This document shows, piece by piece, positions 14,501-22,327 of a stretch of 64,000 nt of DNA; within the stretch, counting starts at the first letter, position 1; the number at the start of each line of letters is the position of its first letter. The notes beneath the pieces are model-generated. The model saw nothing but the letters and a program-made list of their open reading frames with translations, ran no database searches and was not told the DNA's origin. Position numbers and translations under genes: made by a program. This DNA is from Archivesica marissinica. Lineage: Eukaryota > Mollusca > Bivalvia > Venerida > Vesicomyidae. The stretch is from assembly GCA_014843695.1 (NCBI GenBank), contig CM026387.1, positions 74,241,791-74,305,790 on the forward strand, given 5' to 3'.

Positions 14501-17500
14501 ATGTGCACAGCAGCAACTGACATAATATTTTGAGTAGATGTTAATTATATAGAGCTACCAGGAAGTATATTGTATACCTGTCTGTATTTTTTCTTCAGAT
14601 CCGCCAGAGATGTGTCAGGATCACATTGTAATACCTGAAAATCACAAAATGTAGTTACATTGCAATAATGAATGTACAGTCTCTAATAAGGATAAATTAT
14701 TATATTCCTAATATTATTATGCAAGCTATCGCTCATTATTTTCACTTCAACTTCAATGGTTTCAACATTATGATTATCTCTGATGTTATTATCATAACTA
14801 CAAAACACAAGGGCCCATTCCCGAATACATGTAGCCTGTGGAAGTTGTTATGCCACAGGGGTAGTGCATTCGCTTCAGGTGTGAAAGGCCCAGCAGTAGC
14901 CGTTATGATTGTGGTCTTAAGCAAGGCACTTATGTGTGTTTTACATTTATTTATCGTCGCTACCGGTTGCCCATATGAGCGACGCCTCCTGAAGAGATTA
15001 GTCATTTTAGATTTTGGAGGATAGTGCAATGATACAGACAGAGACCCATTCCAGAATCTCCTCTGGTTCTTTTACGTGCACGGTGTACAGCACCGACACG
15101 AGACCTTGGTTTAATGTCCCATCTGAAAGACTGTTAATTTTATTAGGGTCAGACGGGGGATCGAACCTGCGATCCCTGGATTACCAGTCCAGCGTGTTAC
15201 CACTGGACTACAGATCCGCACTTATATTCCAAGCATCTGCTTAAGTAGCCTTGGTTCCAGTCTGTCTATTTTTCACTTTTTAACTTCTGGCAAAATGACA
15301 GCTTGGGGAAACCGGATTTCCGATCGTAGCGCCATCTACTTACATCCACTTTTATGAGGCCAGAGGGTGTAGATTTGAAGAACGACAACTCTTCTCTACA
15401 AGATAATATTGCTAATTATAGAAACGGAATTCTATCGGAAATCGCGGAACAGGCACGATTACACACAATCATTTCCGAATATACGTTTTATAGACGAGAT
15501 GGCGTATTTTAAACATTACATTTAGATGGTAATGGATCGATTCGGCATAATTGAACTAAGGACGACTTAAATATTGAGTAAATATGTCAAATCAGACGCA
15601 CATTGTACTTTTTAAAACTATTTATCGTTCCGTTGACCCATAATCAATGGCGGCGAATTATAGTTTATCAATATTGCAGTGCCTCGTTTTCGATTCAAGT
15701 ACGTCACATGCTAATATGCCTATTAATAGGATTAATGTGAGTCAATAATTACACGGACAATCCCCCAATTTTCTCCAGGCGTTGTGATATGTTCAGAAGC
15801 TCAATACGGCCCAATTAATAGTCTCGGTGTTAAAATATATTTATTTGACAGAGGCGTATGATGGTTCTGGAAAGTGGTCCGGCCAAATTACTATCTTCGC
15901 CAGGGCCCGCAGTGTATATATTATTCTCGAAATGTGTTTATTAAAAAAAAAAAAAAAAAAGTCCGAAAAGTGGTCCGGCCATGGCCGTACGGACCCGTAG
16001 ATACGCCTATGTTTGACTGACCAGGCAAAATATATTGACGCCTGTTCCCAAGCTACACAATGCAGTGTATTAACTCCTAAAATGCTTATTACAACAAAAG
16101 TTGCTATTGCAAACGGCATAGAGCCTGATCAGAAGGCAACTTGTGTGCATCTGATCAGGCTCTATGCTGTTTGCTATTCAATTAGTGGAGCTAAAACATT
16201 TGGCTGAACAGCACACAACATAGACCCTGATCAGACATGGCGTTATGTCACAGCTGTTCTGGATATATGTTGTTTGCACATTACTTCCAATTATTTTTAC
16301 TTCCAGTGTTTTAAGGGTTAATATATTATACTTACATCAAACGGGTTGAGGTTGAAGTATGTGCAACCTGGCCTACTCAGTCGGTCTAATTGTTGTTTTG
16401 ATGTCAATACAGAGTCATGTGCTTCTATAGCCTTCACCTGAAATGTATGTGCCTCACTTCATCAATATTACTTAAACGATAAGTTCCAGTCATACCAAAA
16501 AGTAATTCCTGAAACCATTTACGTGAATACATAATCATACTACATTGTACAATGTAGTTGAACAACCACTAACTTAAGTAAGAAAACACAGACAAGTCAT
16601 GAGCGTTATCGATATATTTTGAGACATACGGTTATATCAGTTCAAGTCACAAAAAGCAATCATGATTAATCATAGTCTAAATTAGTTTGACAAACATTGG
16701 AGATAAAGTATACTGGTCAAGAAATATGTACATGTTACGTAGGGTTCATTCTAGGTCAGAATTTTCGGGAGAAGTGAGAAAGCGCATGATCGCTTCCTTA
16801 AATGGTGTTCTTTAATATACTCCTGCAAAATAGGGTTAAAATGCACAGTACAACCATTAAATACAACATTTGAATAGAAGGAGTGCTTTATAATGGGCTA
16901 GTGTATCTTACTAGACACAATTTTGTTTGAAAATTGTAAAAACCAAAACATTTTTTTTTTTTTAGGGAGAAGTGGGCCCCCCAGAGGGCGAAGTCAGGGC
17001 CCATAGGGCGACAATTTCGCCCACATCGCCCTCTAAACTGATCCCTGTATGATGTATATACTCGGCCATCAGTACACACCTCAAGTTCTCAACAAGAATG
17101 TCTTGGTCACAGAAATTGTAATTCCAAGCACCAATCCCCACTGTTGACGAGTCAATAATGACTGGTCATTTCAGCCTCTCGAGTGGTTCTTTCTAGGCTG
17201 CGTTTAGGGCTGGATAACATGTGTTTTACATCCTCGTCCCGACAGGCAGACTGTATTGACACCTTACTGATGTTGATTCTATGTGCCTGCAGTATGTACG
17301 CCCCGGTAAGCAATGTACTGTGTCACACACCAGATGTGTAGTACAGATCTGCAGTATACACAATCTACAATGTACTGTGTCACACACCAGATGTGTAGTA
17401 CAGATCTGCAGTTGGCTGATACACAAGAGAGCCATTGCATCATTTGTGGAGAGATCATCTTGCAGTTTCAACAACCAGCACTTGCTGTTTAACTAACAAC

Positions 17501-18671
17501 ATCTATCAAGTGGCAACGCTGTCGATCAACATGGTCACCATTTGGCAATTAATTAAACCGGATGGCGATTTTTTCTTGAGATCGCCGATAATTTGTGGCG
17601 ATTAATTTATCATGTGGTCAAAAATAAAAATATGGGGGTAATAGACCAAAATCTGTTTACCATTGTTGTTTTACCTGACACTGTTATTGATTATGTAGTT
17701 ATTGATTATGTAATCACTTTATCAACAAGTATTGGCATATACACTCCTTTCGCGCATACAATAAAATCTTTGTAAATGTTGTAAGTGACATAGATACATA
17801 TATAAAAACGGCTAAACAGCGGATTATGGCTGATCTGCTCAGTGTGACACGGATTAATAAGTACACTCTCATCTATAAGACAAGATTTTATCAGCAGATT
17901 AAATTGGCTTAAATTAAGTGAGTGTCATCAATTTATTCCGAAAGCGGTATACTCAAAGGGGTGTAGCAACTGTCATAGCTCTGTAACTTTGTAAAGTAGA
18001 CTTTTAGCAAAACAAATGTGCTAAAATACTCCGAGCTCGCTTAAAGGCTTTCATCATCATCTTTAGTAATCGCATCACTCTGTCTAGAGTATACTCGCGA
18101 TAGCTTTATTCATAGTGAGCTTTAATCTGTTAATAGAACAGGCCTAAAGTAAAGGGTAGGACGCTTTATAGTAACGCGAGTCGAGACGGCAGTGTCGATA
18201 TGTTAACTAAATTAAAATCATCGTACTGAAAAATGAATTGTGAAGAGAAGCCACATCGAGGCATGACGGAAAGAGCTTAAACAGTGCTTAAAGGAGCAGC
18301 AACAAGGTACGAACGAGTTAATGATTATGTATACGCTTGATGTCGCTTTGAGGCTTTGCCTTATTCATATTATTAACTACTCCAACTAATTATACCTATG
18401 CTTGAGCTCGCTTTGAAGATTTTCCTTAAACATATTACTCACGAGAGGGTACCGCAGAATATATATATATAGCTATGTATGTTGTTTAACATCGCGAAAA
18501 CAAATGTCAAATGTGTATTTTCCACAAACATGACGATAATTCGCAAATAGAATGTTTGCAAAATCTAACCTCGGTATAGAATTCATTAAATACAGTATCT
18601 GCACTTCTAGTTTCTGTCTCATTAGTAGATATTGACGTCGAAGCGGCTTCTGAAAATTCAGTCGACGCCAT
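2511..18671 (-). CDS. DNAJC8: DnaJ homolog subfamily C member 8 (8 exons seen, 3' end missing)
   Basis: DNAJC8 (SPF31) is a nuclear J-domain co-chaperone found with spliceosomal proteins. Joining eight minus-strand exons (18671-18570, 16437-16336, 14634-14578, 12695-12629, 10522-10428, 7380-7309, 4308-4217, 2586-2511) gives 221 continuous codons with every phase matching. Landmarks in order are DSVLTSKQQLDRLSRPG and YFNLNPFD (residues about 41-68); J domain about 64-125 with the HPD motif at 93-95 in LVHPDKN; a lysine-rich KTQRKKLKKEGRPTVV segment; and a charged coiled coil ending EWHKNFE. From memory, vertebrate DNAJC8 is about 253 residues and aligns throughout, so only the last 30-35 residues are missing, encoded left of base 1. 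The start is chosen at ATG 18671, which gives MASTEFSEAAS. Introns carry large tandem arrays, three of which touch splice sites. Confidence 0.95.
2591..3080. repeat. 70-bp tandem repeat, 7 copies
   Basis: Seven units of 70-71 bp start at 2591, 2661, 2731, 2801, 2871, 2941 and 3012. The array abuts the acceptor of DNAJC8 exon 8, so in gene orientation each unit copies the last part of the intron, including ATATTAATAC and CTAAATG branch-point-like motifs. Confidence 0.95.
3081..3900. other. Intron 7 of DNAJC8, no gene seen
   Basis: A roughly 60-bp direct duplication with ATTTTCTGAATCAGGGTCAA occurs near 3173 and 3244. The remainder is AT-rich with no supported feature; the 78-codon frame at 3536-3772 has no recognisable content. 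Confidence 0.5.
3898..4175. mobile_element. MITE-like element related to 16050-16322
   Basis: Begins TTAACCTTTAAAATGCTG, contains two adjacent copies of an approximately 85-bp block with CACGTCTGATCAGGATCTAA, and shares the GCAAACAACATAGA and TCTGATC segments with the region around 16100-16320. Ends are unclear. Confidence 0.5.
4217..4308 (-). CDS. DNAJC8: DNAJC8 exon 7
   Basis: 92 nt between acceptor TTTATTTCAG and donor GTGAGC, reading YKHSVYVQTCKLFADLERLR and then IEKEAKDVHE. An internal ATGTGCAG could act as a closer acceptor, but the upstream one restores the conserved VYxQTxKLFA block. Confidence 0.94.
4384..4615 (-). mobile_element. tRNA-derived SINE, family C
   Basis: The reverse complement has the tRNA-like head with GGTTCGAGCCCC-type B box, then the body with TTGGTGCACC, CTGCCCAGG and AACACC blocks shared with 5926-6155 and 38070-38560. 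Confidence 0.75.
4717..5822. repeat. 17-bp minisatellite, about 65 copies
   Basis: The unit GATAGTCATCATTACCA repeats with few variants (CACTACCA, CTTTACCA, CATTACTA). It sits in DNAJC8 intron 6 away from either splice junction. Confidence 0.97.
5926..6155 (+). mobile_element. tRNA-derived SINE, family C
   Basis: Starts near GGTCGAGTGGTTACGGTCGC (A-box-like), B box at GGTTCGAGCCCC, then the shared body to the AATAAACTTTAAAA tail. Confidence 0.8.
6315..6396 (+). mobile_element. Truncated SINE, family B head
   Basis: CTGTCCGATTAGCGCAGTGG begins a tRNA-like head shared with 37543, 20381 and 51806. It stops after about 80 bp at the junction with a family E element. Confidence 0.65.
6396..6650 (+). 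mobile_element. Non-autonomous element, family E
   Basis: Shares AATACAACATTTGAA, GAGTGCTTTATAAT, TTAGGGAGAAGTGGG and CGCCCTC blocks with 16740-17046 and, inverted, with 35720-36006 and 43069-43556. Confidence 0.65.
6812..7165. repeat. 21-bp minisatellite, about 11 copies, with duplicated flank
   Basis: The unit GGAGGTGGCTGGCTGCTACA plus one base repeats from 6812 to 7045. The flanks (GGGAAATAGGAATGAT and CAGTGGGTAA with GTTCTAAACAAG) recur to 7165, showing that a larger segment was also duplicated. Confidence 0.93.
7309..7380 (-). CDS. DNAJC8: DNAJC8 exon 6
   Basis: 24 codons, IKTQRKKLKKEGRPTVVPED then DIDK, with acceptor GTGTTGTAG and donor GTACCT. It matches the basic KKQLKKEGKPTIV region of the family. 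A 2.4-kb minisatellite lies directly upstream of its acceptor. Confidence 0.95.
7394..9840. repeat. 31-bp minisatellite, about 80 copies, with a ~1.09-kb higher-order duplication
   Basis: The 31-bp unit includes ACACAGCTGTAATACAGATC; a 28-bp variant reads ACATCTG in place of the CAGCTG block. A distinctive run (AACACACCTATAATACAG) near 7710 recurs near 8799, so about 1.09 kb was duplicated as a block. In DNAJC8 orientation every unit reads GATCTGTATTACAG, a good 3' splice-site match. The array ends about 13 bp before the true acceptor of exon 6. Confidence 0.95.
9964..10395. repeat. 40-bp minisatellite, about 11 copies
   Basis: A 40-bp unit with AAATATATAAACATG and TTGGTGTAAA cores. It starts just downstream of the DNAJC8 exon 5 donor in gene orientation. 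The long minus-strand frames here are repeat artefacts. Confidence 0.93.
10428..10522 (-). CDS. DNAJC8: DNAJC8 exon 5
   Basis: 95 nt; the first two bases complete an Ala codon from exon 4, then VNKSYKTLENEEG...RVNDM. Acceptor TATTTCAG, donor GTTTGT. A 40-bp tandem array starts about 35 bp beyond the donor. Confidence 0.94.
10705..12463. repeat. ~59-bp minisatellite with length variants
   Basis: About 30 units share GTTGTAGGCCAGGTGGTTAG; length alternates because CAGCAT or GAGCTTTA segments are present or absent. It fills most of DNAJC8 intron 4. Confidence 0.96.
12629..12695 (-). CDS. DNAJC8: DNAJC8 exon 4 (HPD motif)
   Basis: 67 nt between acceptor CTGTTTCAG and donor GTACAG, reading MSILVHPDKN...AQSAFE. 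It carries the HPD tripeptide needed to stimulate Hsp70 ATPase. Ends in phase 1. Confidence 0.96.
12760..13000 (+). mobile_element. Palindromic MITE, family M, copy 1
   Basis: About 240 bp bounded by TTAACCCATTCAACACC and its inverse GGTGTTGAAGGGGTTAA, with a central palindrome around ACGGCTCGTCACGAGCCGGC. Five copies lie in this window. Confidence 0.85.
13001..13915. other. Intron 3 of DNAJC8, AT-rich, no gene seen
   Basis: Short open frames at 13044 and 13461 show no family motif or splice context. A 25-bp block with AGTTTAAACATTATTTAT recurs in slightly different forms at 13510 and 13790. Confidence 0.5.
13922..14301 (-). mobile_element. MITE family A, copy 2
   Basis: Reverse-oriented relative of 2112-2462 with the same ATGAGAGACATC terminus and AGATGTCTCTCT at the other end. 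The inverted similarity extends into flanking TATCAATCA / TTGGTTGATA. Confidence 0.75.
14578..14634 (-). CDS. DNAJC8: DNAJC8 exon 3
   Basis: 19 codons, VLQCDPDTSLADLKKKYRQ, flanked by acceptor GATTTTCAG and donor GTATAC. This is helix I-II of the J domain. Confidence 0.95.
14942..15219 (-). mobile_element. tRNA-derived SINE, family A
   Basis: The reverse complement starts with the tRNA-like head (GTAGTCCAGTGGTAACACGC, B box AGGTTCGATCCCC), followed by a shared body and the AATAAATGTAAAAC-like tail. Fragments of family D precede it near 14855-14935. Confidence 0.85.
15240..16050. other. Intron 2 of DNAJC8 with a poly-A run
   Basis: No exon is seen. A run of about 18 A at 15943-15960 separates two copies of a short GAAAGTGGTCCGGCCA block (about 15868 and 15966), suggesting a retro-inserted or duplicated fragment. 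Confidence 0.5.
16050..16322. mobile_element. MITE-like element related to 3898-4175
   Basis: Two inverted or direct blocks with CATAGAGCCTGATCAGA and ATCTGATCAGGCTCTATG form long hairpins. The right end AGTGTTTTAAGGGTTAA mirrors the TTAACCTTTAAAATGCTG start of the related copy. Confidence 0.55.
16336..16437 (-). CDS. DNAJC8: DNAJC8 exon 2
   Basis: 34 codons between acceptor ACATTTCAG and donor GTAAGT, reading VKAIEAHDSVLTSKQQ through YFNLNPFD. This is the strongly conserved stretch just before the J domain. Confidence 0.96.
16740..17046 (+). mobile_element. Non-autonomous element, family E
   Basis: About 307 bp, beginning AGGGTTCATTCTAGGTCAGA and ending with an inverted TGATCCCT; contains TTTTAGGGAGAAGTGGG. 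It lies in DNAJC8 intron 1. Confidence 0.7.
17285..17412. repeat. Two-copy ~62-bp direct repeat
   Basis: AATGTACTGTGTCACACACC followed by AGATGTGTAGTACAGATCTG occurs at about 17310 and 17369. Confidence 0.85.
17413..18569. other. Intron 1 of DNAJC8, no feature seen
   Basis: Contains only short duplications such as TTATTGATTATGTA near 17685-17710. No exon, SINE or terminal inverted repeat pair is supported. Confidence 0.5.
18570..18671 (-). CDS. DNAJC8: DNAJC8 exon 1
   Basis: 34 codons, beginning MASTEFSEAAST and ending VFNEFYTE, followed by donor GTTAGA. Phase 0 at its end. The first ATG after an AT-rich leader gives the expected acidic, Ser/Thr-rich N-terminus. Confidence 0.9.
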
Positions 18672-18835
18672 TTTCAAAATAATGGACTATTTTGGTTTCC
18701 AAATGTGAAAGAGTCAAATTAAGAATTGACCATAAACGAAATATTGTTTACAATAAACTAAACATCATGTTTTCAGTCCCACTGTGATGGAGAAATAATT
18801 TAGTTAATTTACTTAGTTTAAACTTTATTTATTTT

Positions 18836-18984
18836 ACAACGATTGCGAAGCAAGTTTTAACAACTTATATTAATCACTCTCGATGGCGCGGATGAAAGCG
18901 TATTTGTGGTAATTTGTGTGGGAGAAAACCGGAGTATGCGGTGAAAACCCACCTGTCCAATCTGGCGACAACCGTACCATGTAA
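18836..18984 (-). mobile_element. SINE family B, 3' part
   Basis: The reverse complement matches the body of 37543-37765, including CGCCAGATTGGACAGGTGGG and GAGAGTGATTAATATAAGTT. The tRNA-like head is missing. Confidence 0.75.
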
Positions 18985-19700
18985 TTATTGTATTAGAATT
19001 ATACCGGTATAAAGATACCAATTAATTTACTTGAAACCATGTCACAATTGTAGTTCATGAGTTCCAATGAAATATAAAAATGTATCAGTGAAATAATATG
19101 AATTTATAAGTGAATGCCTCAAAGCGAGTCAATCATAGATCCATAACATAGCTCAATCCGAATGATTGAATTCGGGGCTAATATAACTAGTTTCTGTATT
19201 TTCTCCTGTATGGACGTATATATAAAACTATATGTTTTTCATTGTGATACTGTTACTGTTGCTTGTGTATTACAGCAAAGAATGATATAGTACTTTGTTA
19301 TTACAAAAATTAAACAAGAATGGTGAAATCTTTGGAAAGAATTTGCAATATGAACTTTAAAAAAATTATATTCATAGAATTATGTAATTGTACACTTGAT
19401 TTCCATAAAAAAATTAGAATTATGAAATATTCATAGAAAATATTGAGAGAGAAAAATAATGCCCGTACTGAGATTGGAATGCCAATTCTATATCCATAGA
19501 CTGCATCTGACAACTTACACATATATATTTGCACTTATTCTTCTAAATAAAATAACTATAGCAGCCATTTTTCTACTGAATTTCTACTAATTTGATATCG
19601 GATTTATTGAAAATGTAAAATGTTCAACAATGTGTTACTACACTCATTCAATTGACATGTATTTTATTTCAAGAAAATGATTATACTGTACCATAGCATT
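18985..19700. other. Intergenic, AT-rich, no gene seen
   Basis: The minus-strand 74-codon frame at 19310-19534 lacks recognisable motifs. This is between the divergent DNAJC8 and WDTC1 starts and may hold promoter sequence, but no specific element can be supported. Confidence 0.4.
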
Positions 19701-19881
19701 GGATAATTCCACTGGGATCAAGTCATTCCTAAATCGGCCCGATCCCAAATAGTAGTTGTGGATGGCTGCACGTCAGTTACACAGCCTGTCATCTGCAATG
19801 CTCTGTTTTAGGACCTTGCCTCTTCTTAACCTATATTAATGACCTGCCAAACTCTATCGAAAGTAAAGCAAGTCTTTTTGC

Positions 19882-20125
19882 CGGTATGACTAAATAGCGA
19901 AAACAAGTTGTTTCCACAGAAACAACTTTTCGCTACGAAAACAACTTTTTGTGACTACATTTTTATAATGAAAGCCCCCATACCAGTTCATTATGGTTAA
20001 TAATAATAAAATACGTTAAATGACCAAAGTTGCCAACATTCTGACAAGAAATAATGATTTCGTAGCGGTTTTTTCATATTCTGAGTGATTATAGCATCTA
20101 GCGAAAACAACCTTTGCATGTGACA
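19882..20125. mobile_element. MITE-like insert inside the LINE fragment
   Basis: The RT reading is interrupted after SLFA and resumes near 20150. The insert begins with GTATGACTAAATAGCGAAAA and ends with TCTAGCGAAAACAACCTTTGCATGTGACACCATA, whose inverse partly matches; boundaries are approximate. Confidence 0.5.
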
Positions 20126-20380
20126 CCATAGTGTATCTCACATAAACCCTCTTCCGATGCACACATCATACACAGCGACCTGAATTATCTAGAACAGCGG
20201 GAACGTGACTGGTCCACGGAGTTCAATCCTGATAAGTGTGAGGTGCTGAGGAATAATCGCAAAAGAAAACCACACATGGTTCCTTACACACTTCACACAC
20301 ACGGTACTAATGACAACCTATGTTCGGCCTAAACTCGAGTATTGTTGAACCACCCGGCACCCCTTGCAAAAGTCACACAA

Positions 20381-20635
20381 TGCTGTCCGATTAGAGCAGT
20401 CGTTAGTGCGCTCGCTTTTCACCAATGCAACCTGGGTTCAATCCTCGGACAGGGAAGTATATGAGATGGTACGGTTGTCGCCAGATCGGACAGGTGGGTT
20501 TTCTCCTGGTTCTCCGGTTTCCTCCCACACAAATGACCACATATACGTTTTCATCACGCCAACTAGAGTGATTAATATAAGTTGTTAGAACTTGCTTCGC
20601 AATCGTTGTAAAATAAATAAAGTTTAAACTTTAAA
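20381..20635 (+). mobile_element. tRNA-derived SINE, family B
   Basis: CTGTCCGATTAGAGCAGTCG head, then GGTTCAATCCTCGGAC B-box-like segment and the shared body through GTGATTAATATAAGTTGTTA and a CAATCGTTGTAAAATAAATA tail. Confidence 0.85.
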
Positions 20636-21429
20636 GTCTCACAACTATAAAAAGCAGAACATGTGCAAAAGATCAGCTGCATGCTATATAGCTGCAATAA
20701 TTATTAACTATGCAAGCATGTAGCAAAAACGATTAATTCCCTGAATTGGCAAACACTTGAATATCGACGCATAAAATTAGCAGTCATAGACCCCAGCTTG
20801 AATATCACTCCTGAGATCTCGTCGTCCCATACCCAAACATTGATACATCAAATTGAAGGTGTCCAGTGAAGAGCAGCTCGTTGGATAAAGGTTGACTAAT
20901 ATCATACCTCTAGTGTTACAGACATGCTACATTCCCTAAATATACGCAGCCTAGATCAACGGCGTATTGACAATAGGTTATCCCTTATGTATAAACTTCA
21001 TAATGATCTTGTTGCTATCCCCATTGAAAACTACATCGTTCCCCTCCCCCGTCCTGCTCGCCATTGCCATTCCTTAAACTATAGGTTAATTACAGCAACT
21101 ACAGACTACTACAAGTGTTCCTTTTTTCCAAGAATAATCTACCATTGGAATCATCTCCCTCCTGACATTGTCCATCTCCCTACCATAGAGCAATTCAATA
21201 CGGCAGTTTGCCATATTGATCATGCCAGTCCCTAGTTGTTATGCCCAGCTGCTTTTAAAGTTTTACCACAACTTATTTTTCATTACTTTCTTATAATTAT
21301 GCTTTTAACTACTTATACTTTTAACTTCTTTGCGGTTTTTGACGCGCAACATGTCTACATCCCCGCGAGGGGTTCGACATTAAAGGAAGATAGATAGATA
21401 GGTCATATACCTATACAAAAATCAGAAAT

Positions 21430-21650
21430 AACTTAGTATGCGTCGACCACAACCACCTAACACCTACAAGGAACCTGACCTACTTCAGTCCCGAACCCAA
21501 TACCATTTTAATTCATTTTCCTCACTAACAATACGTCTTTGGAATGGCCCTAAGTACTGTGTACAGTCGTATCCCTGCTTAACCATTTTTGCTGAACTCT
21601 TTAAAATACTGTTTTTAACCTTAGTATGTAGTTATTTTAACATATTCTGT
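21430..21650 (+). pseudogene. Possible second LINE 3' fragment
   Basis: The frame at 21438-21659 reads HFNSFSSLTIRLWNGP, resembling the FFPRTIRLWNSLP block near the C-terminus of CR1-like LINEs. No further motifs are visible. Confidence 0.35.
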
Positions 21651-22276
21651 CTCAATTAATGGCATTTTTAACAATTGTCCCTGACAAGCACCTCCCTGTC
21701 ATACTCAGTATTGAGTGTTGGGAGGACAAAGTACATTCCAGTCATGGATTTCTGTCCTTAAACGGGAAGAAGAAGGGAGTACATGTAGATAATGTTTTAC
21801 TGTTGCTTTTTATTTATACTAATTTTCGTTTAATGCAAACTTCGTATATTCCTTTTTTAAAAATAGGCATTTCCGGTTTAGATAACCTGTCAATTTTCGT
21901 CGCATATTATCATGTTCTTGTATTTATTGCAAACAATCGATATGTCCGTTCGCTTGCGATTCTGACGTTTGTTTCTTTTGTTTTGACTACTTGACATATG
22001 TGCTCAATGTACACGGAATCCTGTCACGAATGTGTAATTCCAGTTGAATTCGACAAATTGACAGCTGGGCACAGGTTTTGTTGATATTATAAATATAAGA
22101 TAAATGATAACCTACTAGTTGTCATGATCGGGGATGACAACTGCCTTAATGAGGTCACTTTATTCCAAAACTCTTAAAACAACAAAATTCACTCATTAGT
22201 TGACATTTATTTGTTGCCTTCAAGACATTATATCTTGTAAATTTAGAAGCGAAGTCGAAGATTATTATCAACAACT

Positions 22277-22327
22277 ATGGATTTCAATGCAAATCTTCTG
22301 AAGAGGAAGTTCAAAAGAGAAATCAAT
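22277..22327 (+). CDS. WDTC1: WDTC1 exon 1
   Basis: 17 codons, MDFNANLLKRKFKREIN, followed by donor GTAAGT. Start chosen because it is the first ATG preceding an arginine/lysine-rich N-terminus like the family's, and the phase fits exon 2. Confidence 0.8.

Larger units (their letters stand above)
19700..21400 (+). pseudogene. Degraded non-LTR (LINE) reverse-transcriptase fragment
   Basis: Broken frames give QVVVDGCTS, YINDLP and SIESKASLFA around 19755-19885, the neighbourhood of the LINE RT catalytic region. DLNYLEQRERDWSTEFNPDK then CEVLRNNRKRKP follow near 20180-20275, and a C-terminal frame at 20924-21235 holds RRIDNRLSLMYKLHN and FFPRIIYHWNHLP. This order is typical of CR1/Jockey-like LINEs. 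The copy is 5'-truncated, carries stops and frameshifts, and is split by a MITE-like insert (about 19880-20120) and a SINE (20381-20635). It ends in a GATAGATAGATA tail near 21390. Family assignment is from motif memory. Confidence 0.75.

Noticed and set aside
2511..18671. Functional link between DNAJC8 as a spliceosome-associated protein and the decoy splice sites in its own introns
   Set aside because: Tempting as an autoregulation idea, but nothing in the sequence supports it beyond coincidence, and WDTC1 shows the same arrays.
21659..21994. 111-codon open frame in the intergenic region
   Set aside because: No recognisable motif, no splice or regulatory context, and composition like its non-coding surroundings.
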